Source of the DNA: Gemmatimonadales bacterium
Lineage (GTDB): Bacteria; Krumholzibacteriota; Krumholzibacteriia; LZORAL124-64-63
NCBI GenBank assembly: GCA_019038745.1
Contig: JAHOYV010000052.1
Coordinates: 1 to 64,000, forward strand
DNA: 64,000 nucleotides
Direction: 5' to 3'
A program made the translations under genes and the position numbers. Positions 7,621 to 16,892 of this stretch are shown in pieces (within the stretch, counting starts at the first letter, position 1; every line of letters begins with the position of its first letter). The notes under the pieces were generated by a model. It was not told where the DNA came from, ran no database searches, and worked only from the letters and a program-made list of their open reading frames with translations.

Positions 7621-10284
7621 ATGCCGTCTCAACGGCTAAACCCCAATCCTCTGTCGGGAGTCTTGAGGCTGCTCCTATCCCGGGAAACACACCTGGTGTT
7701 GGGTGTCTTGACCGTGATTGCCGCTCTTTTCTGTGGATTCGACGCCCTGAAAACACGACCCAGCGACGGCACCGTATGGCTTCTGGGCCGCCCCGAGTTG
7801 GAAGTCCTGGACGTGGTCCCCCGGTCCCATGGCGATCCGACACCCCTGCGCCGCGGCGACAAGATCGTGGGCATCGGCAACCACATCGTTTCTTCTCCCC
7901 AGATGGCCGCCCGTCAACTCAGCCGACAACGGCCCGGATCCCGCGTACCCTATCTTGTAAAACGGGATGGACAGCAGATCAAGCTCATCGTCCCCCTGAC
8001 CTCGACCCGGGTCCGGATCTCCGAATACGCCCTGAACGTCGCCTTGGCCATGGTTTACCTCCTGATCGGTTTCGGCGTGTACCTGCGTAGCGGTCACGAC
8101 CGCGCCGTCGGGCTGTTCTTCGTGTTATGTCTCTTGTTTACCCTGTTTTTCGTTACCAACCTGAACCAGGTCAGCTACTACCTCGGGGCCATCATCACCC
8201 AGAACATCGGGGCCTTCGCCCGCTTCATGCTGCCCGCCGTGTTCCTGAATTTCTTCCTGGTCTTCCCTCGCAAGAAGATCACTTTGACGAGTCATCCCTT
8301 CCTGGCTCCCTTGCTGTTCGTGCTGCCCATGATGTTCTACTTCCGCTTCTCCCTGGACCAGTTCCTGGGCTCCGAGGGGGCGAAGATACACGCCACCAGC
8401 TGGCTGATTCTGGGAATGTATTACGTGCTGGGTCTGGCCGCCCTGATGCACGGCTACCTCAGCTATCGAAATCCCTTGATGCGGGAGCGGGTACGAATCC
8501 TTACCTTCGGCACGATGGCCGGCGTGATTCCCTACCTCATCTTCAAAATCGGGATGGAAGAACTCTCGCTGAATGCGGAATTGGCTCGGCTAGGAGTCAT
8601 CCCGCTGGTGGCCATTCCCATCTCATTCGGCTACTGTGTGGCCCGCTACCAGGTAATGCACATCGATCTGATGCTGAAAAAACGGGTAACCTATGCCCTG
8701 CTCGTTTCTTTGATCTGGATCGGATACCTGGGCGGTGCTTGGTGGCTGGGAGGCAAGATTCTCGCCTTCTTACCCGGCTCAAGCTCCTTGGAGGCGGCCG
8801 GAGTAGCCTTGGCTGTTGCCGCCGCCCTGTGGCCCTTCCGCACCCAGGTTCAGCGGGCCCTGGATAACCGCTTCTATCACTCCCGTGACAACATGACCAC
8901 CCTGATACAGGAATTTACCCGGGAGATCCCACGCTTCATCCAACGGGACGACCTCTTGCAAATGGTGGGGGATCGACTCTGCGGTGTACTGCAGTTGCCC
9001 GGCATGGGGGCCTACCTGGCCACCACCGAAGACAATGAAATGATCTTCCAGTTGCGGGGCAGGATTGGAGAATCCAACCTCACCCCCGACCCGTCCCCAC
9101 AATCCGAGACCGAAAGCGGGGAAGATCGTCTTCTCTTGGGGAACAATCCCTCGGCCCAAGTGGCCTATCCCGAAAAGCTGCAAATCGAGTCCCTGGCGCA
9201 AACTCTTGAGCTCCAGGAAGAACCTCTTTGGATCGAAGCCGGTGAATCTCTCGAGGACGAAAGCAAGGAAGCCATAACCAGGGAGCAGAGTGAGCTGCGG
9301 GCCCGGCACCGTGAACAATTGTATCTGATCAAGAACGGCATCCAGCTCTTGATTCCCCTGATCGCCCAAGAGCGTCTTTTGGGCCTGATCGCCCTGCCCA
9401 GCCGTCCCGGCGAAGATGGCTATCAGGTGCATGAACTGCAGTTGCTGACCATTGTGGCGGGACAAGTCGCTCTTCAGCTGGAAAACAGCCGCCTGTATGA
9501 GGAGGAAGTAGCCAAGGGGAAACTGGAAGAAGAAATGGCCATGGCCCGGCGGATCCAGTCCCGGCTCCTGCCCGGAACCCTCCCTTCCATCGACGGTGTA
9601 GAGATCCAGGCGGTGAACATTTCCAGCAAACAGGTTTCCGGGGATTATTACGATCTCATCGAACGCGAGGACGGCAAGCTGGGCATAATCATCGCCGATG
9701 TCAGCGGCAAGGGCATGCCCGCCTCCCTGCTGGCTTCCAATCTCCAGGCGGCGATGAGGGCCCAGTGCGACACGTGCACATCTCCGGCCGAGGTCCTCGA
9801 GCGAATCAACCGTCAGATGCACGCCAGCACTGATCCCCAACACTTCGCCACCTTGTTCCTGGCCATCTTCGACCCGGCCGAGCGCCGTTTCCTGTACAGC
9901 TCCGGCGGGCACAACGCCCCGGTCGTCCTTAGAGCCGACGGATCCATCCAGTTGTTGGAAGCGGGGGGACTTCCCCTGGGCGCCTTCGATTTCGGCACTT
10001 ACGAGGAAGATGAGATCTCCCTGGAAGAGGGTGACCTGGTCTTCCTTTACACCGATGGCTTGACCGAGACCAAAGATCCGGACGATGAAGACGATTTCGG
10101 GGAAGAACGACTCAATGATCTTTTGCGCGACCAGCAGAGAAATAACGTAAGCACCCTTTTCGACCAGGTACACCTGCGTCTGAAGGAATTCAGCGGACGC
10201 GAGGATGCAGACGACGACATCACCATGATCGGCCTGAAAATCAGCGCCACCGAGAAAGTGGCGTTGGCTGAAGGCAATCGGTAG
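7621..10284 (+). CDS. Membrane PDZ - multi-TM - GAF - SpoIIE/PP2C-type serine phosphatase
   Basis: 887 aa. A TM helix (about 24-42) is followed by a PDZ-like domain (about 55-130; LRRGDKIVGIGNHIV) and a block of seven or so TM helices (about 135-405). Next comes a GAF-like region (about 440-630) split by a charged linker, a short coiled coil (EEEVAKGKLEEEMAMA), and a SpoIIE-type PPM phosphatase (about 655-877). Metal-binding motifs are present: SGDYYDL (673-679), ADVSGKG (692-698), YTDGLTE and the final DDDIT. This resembles RsbU-type phosphatases, which act on anti-sigma antagonists; the target here is unknown. ATG 7621 was chosen over 7573 because GGAG lies about 5 nt before it. The next gene, a TPR protein, starts 25 bp downstream. 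Confidence 0.88.
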   Translation: MPSQRLNPNPLSGVLRLLLSRETHLVLGVLTVIAALFCGFDALKTRPSDGTVWLLGRPELEVLDVVPRSHGDPTPLRRGDKIVGIGNHIVSSPQMAARQLSRQRPGSRVPYLVKRDGQQIKLIVPLTSTRVRISEYALNVALAMVYLLIGFGVYLRSGHDRAVGLFFVLCLLFTLFFVTNLNQVSYYLGAIITQNIGAFARFMLPAVFLNFFLVFPRKKITLTSHPFLAPLLFVLPMMFYFRFSLDQFLGSEGAKIHATSWLILGMYYVLGLAALMHGYLSYRNPLMRERVRILTFGTMAGVIPYLIFKIGMEELSLNAELARLGVIPLVAIPISFGYCVARYQVMHIDLMLKKRVTYALLVSLIWIGYLGGAWWLGGKILAFLPGSSSLEAAGVALAVAAALWPFRTQVQRALDNRFYHSRDNMTTLIQEFTREIPRFIQRDDLLQMVGDRLCGVLQLPGMGAYLATTEDNEMIFQLRGRIGESNLTPDPSPQSETESGEDRLLLGNNPSAQVAYPEKLQIESLAQTLELQEEPLWIEAGESLEDESKEAITREQSELRARHREQLYLIKNGIQLLIPLIAQERLLGLIALPSRPGEDGYQVHELQLLTIVAGQVALQLENSRLYEEEVAKGKLEEEMAMARRIQSRLLPGTLPSIDGVEIQAVNISSKQVSGDYYDLIEREDGKLGIIIADVSGKGMPASLLASNLQAAMRAQCDTCTSPAEVLERINRQMHASTDPQHFATLFLAIFDPAERRFLYSSGGHNAPVVLRADGSIQLLEAGGLPLGAFDFGTYEEDEISLEEGDLVFLYTDGLTETKDPDDEDDFGEERLNDLLRDQQRNNVSTLFDQVHLRLKEFSGREDADDDITMIGLKISATEKVALAEGNR

Positions 10285-10309
10285 TGGACACATTAACGGA
10301 GGATGAATC

Positions 10310-11809
10310 GTGAAGTGGATTTTTTGGGTACTGGCCATCGCACTGGTCCTGATCGGAATGGACTACATGCTGGGCGACAACCACAAGAAGCAACCCTTTT
10401 CCGAAAATTCCCAAGCCATCACCTTGTACGAGGACGGGCTCCAGGACCTTTTCGCTTTCCGGTTGTCGGCCTCGGTAACCAAATTCGAAAAGGCATTGGA
10501 GGTGGATCCTTCCTTCGCAGAAGCCAGTATCGCCCTGACAGGCGCCTACGGCCTTTTGGGAAAGCAGGATGAATTCACGGCCGCCCTGGCACAGGCGGAT
10601 AGCCTGACGGAGCTGATTTCCGACCCGCGGCGGCGCATGGTGGCCCAGTTGCGAATCAACAAGCATCCCGACACGACCTCCCATTCCCAACGGGACTCCT
10701 TGTTTAAGCGGCTCAGTTCAGAAGCGCCTGAAAATATCTTCGTCCTGAAAGCCCAAGTCGATAAAGCCCAAGAGGGGAACGACATGGACAAAGCGGAGAA
10801 AGTATTGCGGCAAATTCTTGAGGTCGACCCAAACTACGCGGACAGCTACAATATGCTGGGGTACCTTGAGCTGAGAAGAGGCAACTACGATCAGGCCATA
10901 GAGCATATGCAAAAGTACGCTTTCCTCTCCCCGGGTTCGGCCAATCCGTACGATTCCCTTGGCGATATTCTTCGGGTCACCGGACGTTATGATGAGGCTG
11001 AGCAGCAATACAAACACGCCTTGAAGATCCAACCGGACTTCTTTCACTCGGTAATCAAATTGGGCCGCATCTATTTGCTCCGCGGCCAATTGAAAGTGGG
11101 CATGGGGATCATAAATAAGGTGCGTGCCGAGGTGACCGGCACCAGATTCGTTATGGAAATCGACCAGAGGATCATCAACACCTATTGGGATGCGGGTCTG
11201 GACGAGGAATTGAGGCCGGCGATTGAGCGGTACATCCACCAACATCCCAAATCATACGCGTGCCCCTATTACCGGGCCGTTTCCCTGGCCCACCAGGGTA
11301 GGCTGGATCAGAGCCACGCGCTGATGGATTCAATGCTGGCCGAAAGACGCACAAGTGAAGAATACAGGGACAGCCCGAGGATGCGGCTTTATACCGAAAA
11401 AACCTCCCTTACATTCGAGGCGCTCGTCTCCGACCTTACCGACACCCCGGCCGGGCGAGTAAAAGCCTGGCAAAAAGTGGTTGCTCTCGTCTCGGAAAAG
11501 ACCCCCTTCCACGATCAGTGGAAGGAACGCCACCTCTTGGCTGCCGCCTTGTTGGACGCCGGCCAGCCCGGGACTTCCCTGGATATCCTGGAGCCCATGC
11601 TCCTGGTCAATCGTAACCTGATCAATCCCCTGATTCTGGCTGTAGAATGTAACCTGGCCCTGGAACGCCCGGACATCGCCCGAAAATTTCTCGATCAACT
11701 GAAGTGGAGCCTTTCCCGGGCCGACAAGGACCTGCCAACAAAAAAGAGGGCCTCCGAATTGGAGACCCTGGTGGTCGCCGGCGAAAAAGTAATCGCCTTT
11801 GACTCGTAG
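10310..11809 (+). CDS. TPR-repeat protein with N-terminal membrane anchor
   Basis: 499 aa starting with a single hydrophobic helix (IFWVLAIALVLIGMDYML), so probably a periplasm-facing anchored protein. At least four to six tetratricopeptide repeats are readable, for example around ASVTKFEKALEVDPSFAEAS, DPNYADSYNMLGYLELRRG and YDSLGDILRVTGRYDEAE. The start is GTG 10310, preceded by ACGGAGGA. It follows the phosphatase gene by 25 bp and probably shares its transcript. It may be a scaffold for that signalling protein, which is inference from adjacency. The stop is 3 bp from the convergent GAPDH stop. Confidence 0.8.
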   Translation: MKWIFWVLAIALVLIGMDYMLGDNHKKQPFSENSQAITLYEDGLQDLFAFRLSASVTKFEKALEVDPSFAEASIALTGAYGLLGKQDEFTAALAQADSLTELISDPRRRMVAQLRINKHPDTTSHSQRDSLFKRLSSEAPENIFVLKAQVDKAQEGNDMDKAEKVLRQILEVDPNYADSYNMLGYLELRRGNYDQAIEHMQKYAFLSPGSANPYDSLGDILRVTGRYDEAEQQYKHALKIQPDFFHSVIKLGRIYLLRGQLKVGMGIINKVRAEVTGTRFVMEIDQRIINTYWDAGLDEELRPAIERYIHQHPKSYACPYYRAVSLAHQGRLDQSHALMDSMLAERRTSEEYRDSPRMRLYTEKTSLTFEALVSDLTDTPAGRVKAWQKVVALVSEKTPFHDQWKERHLLAAALLDAGQPGTSLDILEPMLLVNRNLINPLILAVECNLALERPDIARKFLDQLKWSLSRADKDLPTKKRASELETLVVAGEKVIAFDS

Positions 11810-11812
11810 AAG

Positions 11813-12883
11813 TCAGACTTCCGGGAAGAAGTATGGCTTCAAGCATTGTACGATCTTGTCGTAGGTCTCCGGGTAAAGCCCCCAGACAGCGGCTGCCACT
11901 GAACTCAGCAAGCTGTTCCCGTCCTGGGGCGTGTAGCTGAATCCCGTGATATCCTTACCGTTGTCTGAAACGTGCAGAGTGTCGATCGGAATAACCGCCT
12001 GGTTCAGAATCCTCCCGCAGAAACCGTGATCCCTACCGAATGAAAAAACGCTGTTTGCGGTGTGTTTGAATGAAACCGCGACCCTATCCTCCTTCTTGAT
12101 CCGATCCAGGAGTTCCTCCTTTGTGACCGGCTTCTTCACCCGCAGGTGGAACTGGATAAGGTGCATCAGTTGAGTATTGACACGCACGGCAGAGCTGAAA
12201 AGGTTCAGGTCGTAACCCAGGGTCTTGTAGAGATAATAGGCATCGTGGGCGTGGTGAGTGCCGAAGCGGTCATCTTTGTGGGGCCCCACTTGTGGGCTAG
12301 GTATGAAGTTGGTATCCTGGCTGATGTCGTTGGATCGGCGGATACAGACAAAGCGTCCTTCGACTAGATTGTCCGGCCCCTCATCTCCCAGCCCGAAGAG
12401 CTTGATCAGCGCTGCCAGGTTGTGCGTATTGCAACTGACCACCTGCAGGTACTGATCCTCGCCCACCTCCAAAACATCGTCATTGATTCCCCGGGCGTAT
12501 TGCTTACCGAAATTGAACTCGCTGCCCTGGGCTATGAAGAGATTGATCTTGTCTTCATACTTCTCATACCACTTTTCCTTCATGACGTTACCCGAAGGAG
12601 TGCAGTCGATGACCACCTGGGCGGTACTCAAGGCCTCCTCGGTCGGACAGTCGACTTTCAGGTCGATCTTATCGAACCCATCCATCCGCTCCTTGTCCGC
12701 CACCAGTCGCGCTCCGCGCTTCAAGAGATTATGGACCTTGGAACGATCGTTGAGCAGAGGAGTGCTTTTGTGGAAAAGCACATTATCGATACCCAACTGG
12801 GCCTTGAAGGCGCACAACAGGCCGATCAGGGGCTCGCCTATCGTACCAGTCCCGACTACTAGGATATTATTGGAACCCTGCAT
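11813..12883 (-). CDS. Type II (archaeal-like) glyceraldehyde-3-phosphate dehydrogenase family protein
   Basis: 356 aa. The N-terminal Rossmann motif is VVGTGTIG (9-16). CTPSGNVMKEK, then FIAQGSEFNFG and VVSCNTHNL (catalytic-type Cys151) follow the order of archaeal type II GAPDHs (NATPEG, FQGGEK, VSCNTT). The segments IRRSNDISQDTNFIPSP and THHAHD correspond to the family's RRGADP...NAIVP and SHHGPDV. The protein is clearly divergent from both classical bacterial GapA and archaeal enzymes. ATG 12883 has AAGGAG at good distance; an in-frame ATG further upstream lacks one. It probably acts in triose-phosphate oxidation or reduction. Cofactor and direction cannot be told. Confidence 0.75.
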   Translation of the reverse strand: MQGSNNILVVGTGTIGEPLIGLLCAFKAQLGIDNVLFHKSTPLLNDRSKVHNLLKRGARLVADKERMDGFDKIDLKVDCPTEEALSTAQVVIDCTPSGNVMKEKWYEKYEDKINLFIAQGSEFNFGKQYARGINDDVLEVGEDQYLQVVSCNTHNLAALIKLFGLGDEGPDNLVEGRFVCIRRSNDISQDTNFIPSPQVGPHKDDRFGTHHAHDAYYLYKTLGYDLNLFSSAVRVNTQLMHLIQFHLRVKKPVTKEELLDRIKKEDRVAVSFKHTANSVFSFGRDHGFCGRILNQAVIPIDTLHVSDNGKDITGFSYTPQDGNSLLSSVAAAVWGLYPETYDKIVQCLKPYFFPEV

Positions 12884-13056
12884 GAAATACTCCTTACCTC
12901 TTCTGTCAGTGAATCCGTCCGGAGCCCAGAATAACACAACATCTTTCAACGGACAGAGTAGCCCGGTAATGGGAGTTCAAACAAGGAATTTTCTAACCTT
13001 GGATTTCCTGATAATTCAGGCGGTCATGGAGCAAGGAGAGTTGGGGACCGAATGGC

Positions 13057-14457
13057 TCAGGAGGAAATCGTCTCCCGGTCGTTCTCACGGGATCGCTGCC
13101 TAGCCACTTCCGGATGCTCGGGGAAAAGAGTCACGACCTTGCGCCACCAACTCTCTGCGTTGTCCCGAAAATCCATTTCGCGCATCAGGTCGCATCCCCG
13201 CAACCAGGCCCGATGATTGTGTTCGCTCTCGGTTATGGTCCGTAAATACAATTTCAGGGCCCGCTTATTGTCCCCGGCGAAGCGGGAGCATTCGGCCATA
13301 CCCAACCAGGCAAAGGAGTAGGAGGGGTCCTGGCCGAGGGCTTGTTCGAAGAATCCTACCGCATCACTGACATGACCCTCGAGCAGGGCCAGCTCCCCCT
13401 CATACCGCAGGGGATACAAATCAGTCATGCGCCTCAATTCCGGATCATCAGACTCGGCTTTCGCCAGGGAGCGAAGTCGGTTCAACTTCCTCCGGGCCAG
13501 GGTGATTATCTCGGCCGTCGTCTGGTCAGCCAACTCCCCGACCTTGAATTGGAGATATTGGGTGTCGGCAGCTATTGACTGCAAAAGGATCCTCGGGTCA
13601 TCAGGGTAGATATCCGCCAACTTGCGGATTACGACGCGGGCTTCCTCCACGCGATCCACCGCCAGCAAGCTCGAACTGATCTTGGCACCAAGGTCCGGCG
13701 CCCAAATCAAATCCCGGAGCCCCTGGGGCCCCAAGCCTTCCACTCTGGTCCAGGACTGGTGTAAATGCCCAAGCACGCTCTTTAACCCGACTACCGGTAA
13801 CACCTCTGCTCCCAGAAGCGAGATACTTTCGCAGGCCAACCGGTACGGGAAGTAGGGTTCCTGCGGATGAGCAAGGAGAGCTTTTCGCAAAATCCGGAGA
13901 TTGCGTTCCCGGCCCTGGATTAATCGTTCGAGACGTTGGCCATCATGAATTACCGTAAGATCCGAATCCAGAACCGCCAGACCCTGGTCGGCAACCCAGC
14001 GCTCCAGAGCCGGTTCGATCTGTTCGTGGATTGGATAAATATATCGGAGATCCGGATCGCTTCGGAATAACCGCACCGAAAGGGAAAGCCGCGCAGGCCC
14101 ATCTTCACGGCCGGAAGACACCCGCAACCGGAACCCGCCCGCTTGTTGATCATTCAGCAGACGCTGAAACTCTACCGGCCGGATCGGTTCCAGGAACTCA
14201 TCCGCGTCCAGGACGAGGATCCAATCCCCGGTGGCCTCTTCCAGAGCCGCGTTGCGGGCCAGGGAAAAATCATCCTCCCACGGGACGTCCAGTACCCGTG
14301 CACCATAACCCTCGGCGATGATGCGAGTGTTGTCAGTTGATCCCGTATCCACCAGAATCATCTCGTCCACCAAAGCCAGAACGGATTTGATGGCCATGCC
14401 GATTGTGGCTTCCTCATTTTTGGCAATGATGCAGAGTGTGGTCGTCTTGCGTCTCAT
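13057..14457 (-). CDS. Family 2 glycosyltransferase with C-terminal TPR region
   Basis: Residues 1-120 are a GT-A glycosyltransferase: LCIIAKNEEATIG, then VDTGSTDNT, then the metal/nucleotide-sugar motif LDADEF (83-88). This matches the GT2 subgroup related to SunS-like and lipopolysaccharide glucosyltransferases that carry tetratricopeptides. The rest (466 aa in total) is helical, with a recognisable TPR pair near residues 360-430 (AVGFFEQALGQDPSYSFAWL). Substrate is unknown. It is separated from the GAPDH gene downstream by 173 bp and reads away from the SpoU gene. Confidence 0.85.
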   Translation of the reverse strand: MRRKTTTLCIIAKNEEATIGMAIKSVLALVDEMILVDTGSTDNTRIIAEGYGARVLDVPWEDDFSLARNAALEEATGDWILVLDADEFLEPIRPVEFQRLLNDQQAGGFRLRVSSGREDGPARLSLSVRLFRSDPDLRYIYPIHEQIEPALERWVADQGLAVLDSDLTVIHDGQRLERLIQGRERNLRILRKALLAHPQEPYFPYRLACESISLLGAEVLPVVGLKSVLGHLHQSWTRVEGLGPQGLRDLIWAPDLGAKISSSLLAVDRVEEARVVIRKLADIYPDDPRILLQSIAADTQYLQFKVGELADQTTAEIITLARRKLNRLRSLAKAESDDPELRRMTDLYPLRYEGELALLEGHVSDAVGFFEQALGQDPSYSFAWLGMAECSRFAGDNKRALKLYLRTITESEHNHRAWLRGCDLMREMDFRDNAESWWRKVVTLFPEHPEVARQRSRENDRETISS

Positions 14458-14595
14458 TAATCTGGGGTCTGTCCTTGATGAAAGTTGCTTACCGTGGTCA
14501 CCTTTGGGATATCGTCCAAAAGTGGGACCTATTAACCAGGAGTTGGTAATTATTTAGGTCAGCGTTCCGTCAATCCTGAATCCGGAGTTTTGGGG

Positions 14596-14624
14596 TTGAC
14601 AGGGGCCTGGGCCAAATTTAGCGT
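14596..14624 (+). promoter_or_regulatory. Candidate promoter of the SpoU-DUF116-UbiA operon
   Basis: A perfect TTGACA (14596-14601) is followed after 17 bp by TAGCGT (14619-14624), a weak -10, about 90 bp before the first gene. The rest of the 256-bp gap holds nothing else I can name. Confidence 0.4.
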
Positions 14625-14713
14625 TCATAGTTGTAAATGTTGAACAACAGGGGCGTTGGTGACCAGCCATCCCCCCACGATCCCACCCAATACGGCAGGA
14701 TGGTTGATCCAAA

Positions 14714-15250
14714 TTGAATTCCCGAAACCATTCCACCGGAAATTTGGAACCGACCAGCGAAGTAGCCGATTTTGGCGACCGTTTGCCCGTGTACGGCCTC
14801 CTGGATAATATTCGGAGTGTTTGGAACGTGGGCTCGATGTTCCGCACTGCCGATGCCGTTGGCCTGGGCGGATTGTTCCTGAGCGGCATGACCGCCACGC
14901 CCCCACGCCCTGACATCGAAAAAACCGCCCTGGGTGCCACTCTTAGTGTACCCTGGGATTACTGGTCTGATTCGATCGCCGCCGCCCAGCGCATTAAGGA
15001 AGTCGGCCTGCCCCTGGTGGCGTTGGAGCAGACCGAAGGGGCTTCTGATTGGGATCGCTTCGATTTTCCTTTCCCCCATTGCTTCGTGGTCGGACATGAA
15101 GTCCGGGGTGTGCGACCGGAAATTCTGGACTTGGCGGACCATGTGGTAGAAATTCCCATGGTGGGGATCAAACATTCCTTGAACGTGGCGGTGAGTTTCG
15201 GAGTCCTTGTTTACGCGATTCGAAGAAAGTGGCAGGAAATAGGCGGATGA
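14714..15250 (+). CDS. SpoU/TrmH-family RNA 2'-O-ribose methyltransferase
   Basis: 178 aa SPOUT-fold, SAM-dependent methyltransferase acting on tRNA or rRNA. The three SpoU motifs are visible: motif 1 NIRSVWNVGSMFRTAD (residues 32-47), motif 2 VVGHEVRGV and motif 3 IPMVGIKHSLNVAVSFG, which form the knotted cofactor site. There is no N-terminal substrate-binding extension, so it resembles the short TrmL/TrmH type. The start appears to be TTG 14714 with little Shine-Dalgarno. The stop overlaps the DUF116 start as ATGA. Confidence 0.9.
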   Translation: MNSRNHSTGNLEPTSEVADFGDRLPVYGLLDNIRSVWNVGSMFRTADAVGLGGLFLSGMTATPPRPDIEKTALGATLSVPWDYWSDSIAAAQRIKEVGLPLVALEQTEGASDWDRFDFPFPHCFVVGHEVRGVRPEILDLADHVVEIPMVGIKHSLNVAVSFGVLVYAIRRKWQEIGG

Positions 15251-15864
15251 ATTTCTCCTCTCCCTGGAAATCCCGATACTTTGTGAAATCGGTGGCTGTA
15301 ATCCGCTGCTTTCTGCGACCGTTAGGGAACCTGGAGCAGAAGTACATAGACCACCTTACAGACACCCAGAATCGGCGGGTGCACAGGCATCTGGCCGGAA
15401 CGCGACCCTCAGCCGTTCTGCTCATAATGCCCCGTTGCGTCAAGCTTTCCTGTTGCCGGGCTGACGTGCAGAATTCACTGTCCCAATGCCAAGATTGCCG
15501 GCTTTGCCCGCTGGGCGATGTCGCCCGGCTTTGTGCCAGGTTCGACATCCAGGCCCTGGTCGCTTTCCGTAGCCAAATCGCCTTTGAGCTGGCCAGAAAA
15601 CTCCAGCCCGACCTGATCATAGCCACTGCCTGCCATGACCGATTGGTCAAGGCCCTCTACAGCGTTCCTACCTACCCGGCCCTGCTGGCTCCCCTTCCCC
15701 GCATGCAGAAGAAATGCGTAAACGCCAAAGTGGATCTGGGCTGGCTGGAAGGTCAGTTGGTAGGTCTTCCCCGTCGGGATTTCACTTCAAAATTTCCAGC
15801 CCCACCCGTGGACGCGCCCATCAGCCCGATCACTCCGGCCGCCAGGGCCGCCGAGGGATCATGA
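15247..15864 (+). CDS. DUF116 family protein
   Basis: 205 aa. The cysteine pattern MPRCVKLSCCRADVQN...CQDCRLCPLGD, followed by the segment IATACHDRLVKAL and a late KCVNAKV, fits DUF116, a cysteine-rich family of unknown function that is presumably metal-binding. The ATG overlaps the upstream stop and its own stop overlaps the UbiA start (both ATGA), so the three genes are translationally coupled. A small basic N-terminus shows no signal peptide, suggesting a cytoplasmic location. Confidence 0.75.
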   Translation: MNFSSPWKSRYFVKSVAVIRCFLRPLGNLEQKYIDHLTDTQNRRVHRHLAGTRPSAVLLIMPRCVKLSCCRADVQNSLSQCQDCRLCPLGDVARLCARFDIQALVAFRSQIAFELARKLQPDLIIATACHDRLVKALYSVPTYPALLAPLPRMQKKCVNAKVDLGWLEGQLVGLPRRDFTSKFPAPPVDAPISPITPAARAAEGS

Positions 15865-16889
15865 CCCAGCGGAGAAACACACTCTACGACGCCATCGCCC
15901 TTACCAGGCCCAATCAATGGCCCATCCTCTCGGGCCAATTCTTCGTCGGAGTCCTTTTGATGGCCCCGGCTGCCCAGGGGGGTGGCTGCTGGCTGAATAC
16001 CGCCTCAATGGGCGTTCTTTCCGTTGCCTGGATATGCTGGGTGGTCATGCTCAATGGAGGCACCTTGGCCTTCAACAGTGCTCATGACCAGGATGAAGGT
16101 CCCGTCGCCTACCTTCCAGATCCTCCGCCTCCCCCGAGCTGGCTTGGCTCCGCTGCGCTGGTCTGGATGCTGACAGGAGCCTGTCTGGGCTGGTGGCTGG
16201 TAGGTCCGGCATTCGGTGCCCTGGTGGCCGTTTGTGTGGCCTTGTCGGTTTTGTATTCCCATCGGATTACTCGCTGGAAATCCCGGCCGGGTTTGGACCT
16301 GTTGGTCAATATGCTCGGCTACGGGATCGGCACCACGACCGCGGGGATCTTGGCCGGCCGGGCAGCCTACCTTATCGGCCCGGATAATGGGGGTAGCGGG
16401 GACTCGCTGGTGGCCTTGAGCGCTTGCGGCAGCGACCGCATTGTGTTGCCTCCGATCCCCGCCGGGGACAATATTTCTCTTGCTGTTCTGCAAGCCGTGG
16501 CTTCCGGGGGAGCCGGTTGGTTCATTCTGGGCTTCGGTTTTTTGTTCGGCTCTCTTTATCCCTTGACCCAACTATACCAAATGGAAGATGACCAGAAACG
16601 AGGAGACCGGACCCTGGTCAGCTTCCTGGGCACGAACCGCGCCCTCCGGCTGGCCATAGCCTTGGGATTGGCCGCCGCCTTGGCTTTCGGGGCAGGCCTG
16701 GTTGTCCGCGGCATCGGCCTCTGGAGCTTGGCTCCCCTCGTTGCAGCGGTTCTTTGGCTGGGACATCTGGTGATCTGGTCGCTTAGCTCAGTGACGTATA
16801 CGGCGACTGATCACGAGCAGGGCATGTACCGGGCCCTAGCCTTGTGGGGGGTCATGGATATCACGTTGCTGGTGGCTTGGGTGTTCTAA
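15861..16889 (+). CDS. UbiA-family membrane prenyltransferase
   Basis: 342 aa with about eight or nine hydrophobic helices. Two Asp-rich segments typical of UbiA enzymes bind the prenyl diphosphate through Mg: NSAHDQDEG (about residues 71-79) and YQMEDDQKRGDRT (about residues 236-248). The family attaches polyprenyl chains to aromatic or other acceptors (quinones, haem O, chlorophyll, lipids); the acceptor cannot be read here. The 5' ATG overlaps DUF116. The stop is 3 bp from the convergent adenosine deaminase stop. Confidence 0.85.
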   Translation: MTQRRNTLYDAIALTRPNQWPILSGQFFVGVLLMAPAAQGGGCWLNTASMGVLSVAWICWVVMLNGGTLAFNSAHDQDEGPVAYLPDPPPPPSWLGSAALVWMLTGACLGWWLVGPAFGALVAVCVALSVLYSHRITRWKSRPGLDLLVNMLGYGIGTTTAGILAGRAAYLIGPDNGGSGDSLVALSACGSDRIVLPPIPAGDNISLAVLQAVASGGAGWFILGFGFLFGSLYPLTQLYQMEDDQKRGDRTLVSFLGTNRALRLAIALGLAAALAFGAGLVVRGIGLWSLAPLVAAVLWLGHLVIWSLSSVTYTATDHEQGMYRALALWGVMDITLLVAWVF

Positions 16890-16892
16890 CTG

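Noticed and set aside
8779-10338. 519-residue open frame on the minus strand opposite the SpoIIE phosphatase
   Set aside because: It is a codon-bias shadow of a well-supported gene, with no recognisable domain.
11809-11821. GAAGTC-A-GACTTC palindrome at the convergent TPR/GAPDH stops as a terminator
   Set aside because: The loop is one base and there is no U-run, so it is not a credible hairpin terminator. It overlaps both coding ends.
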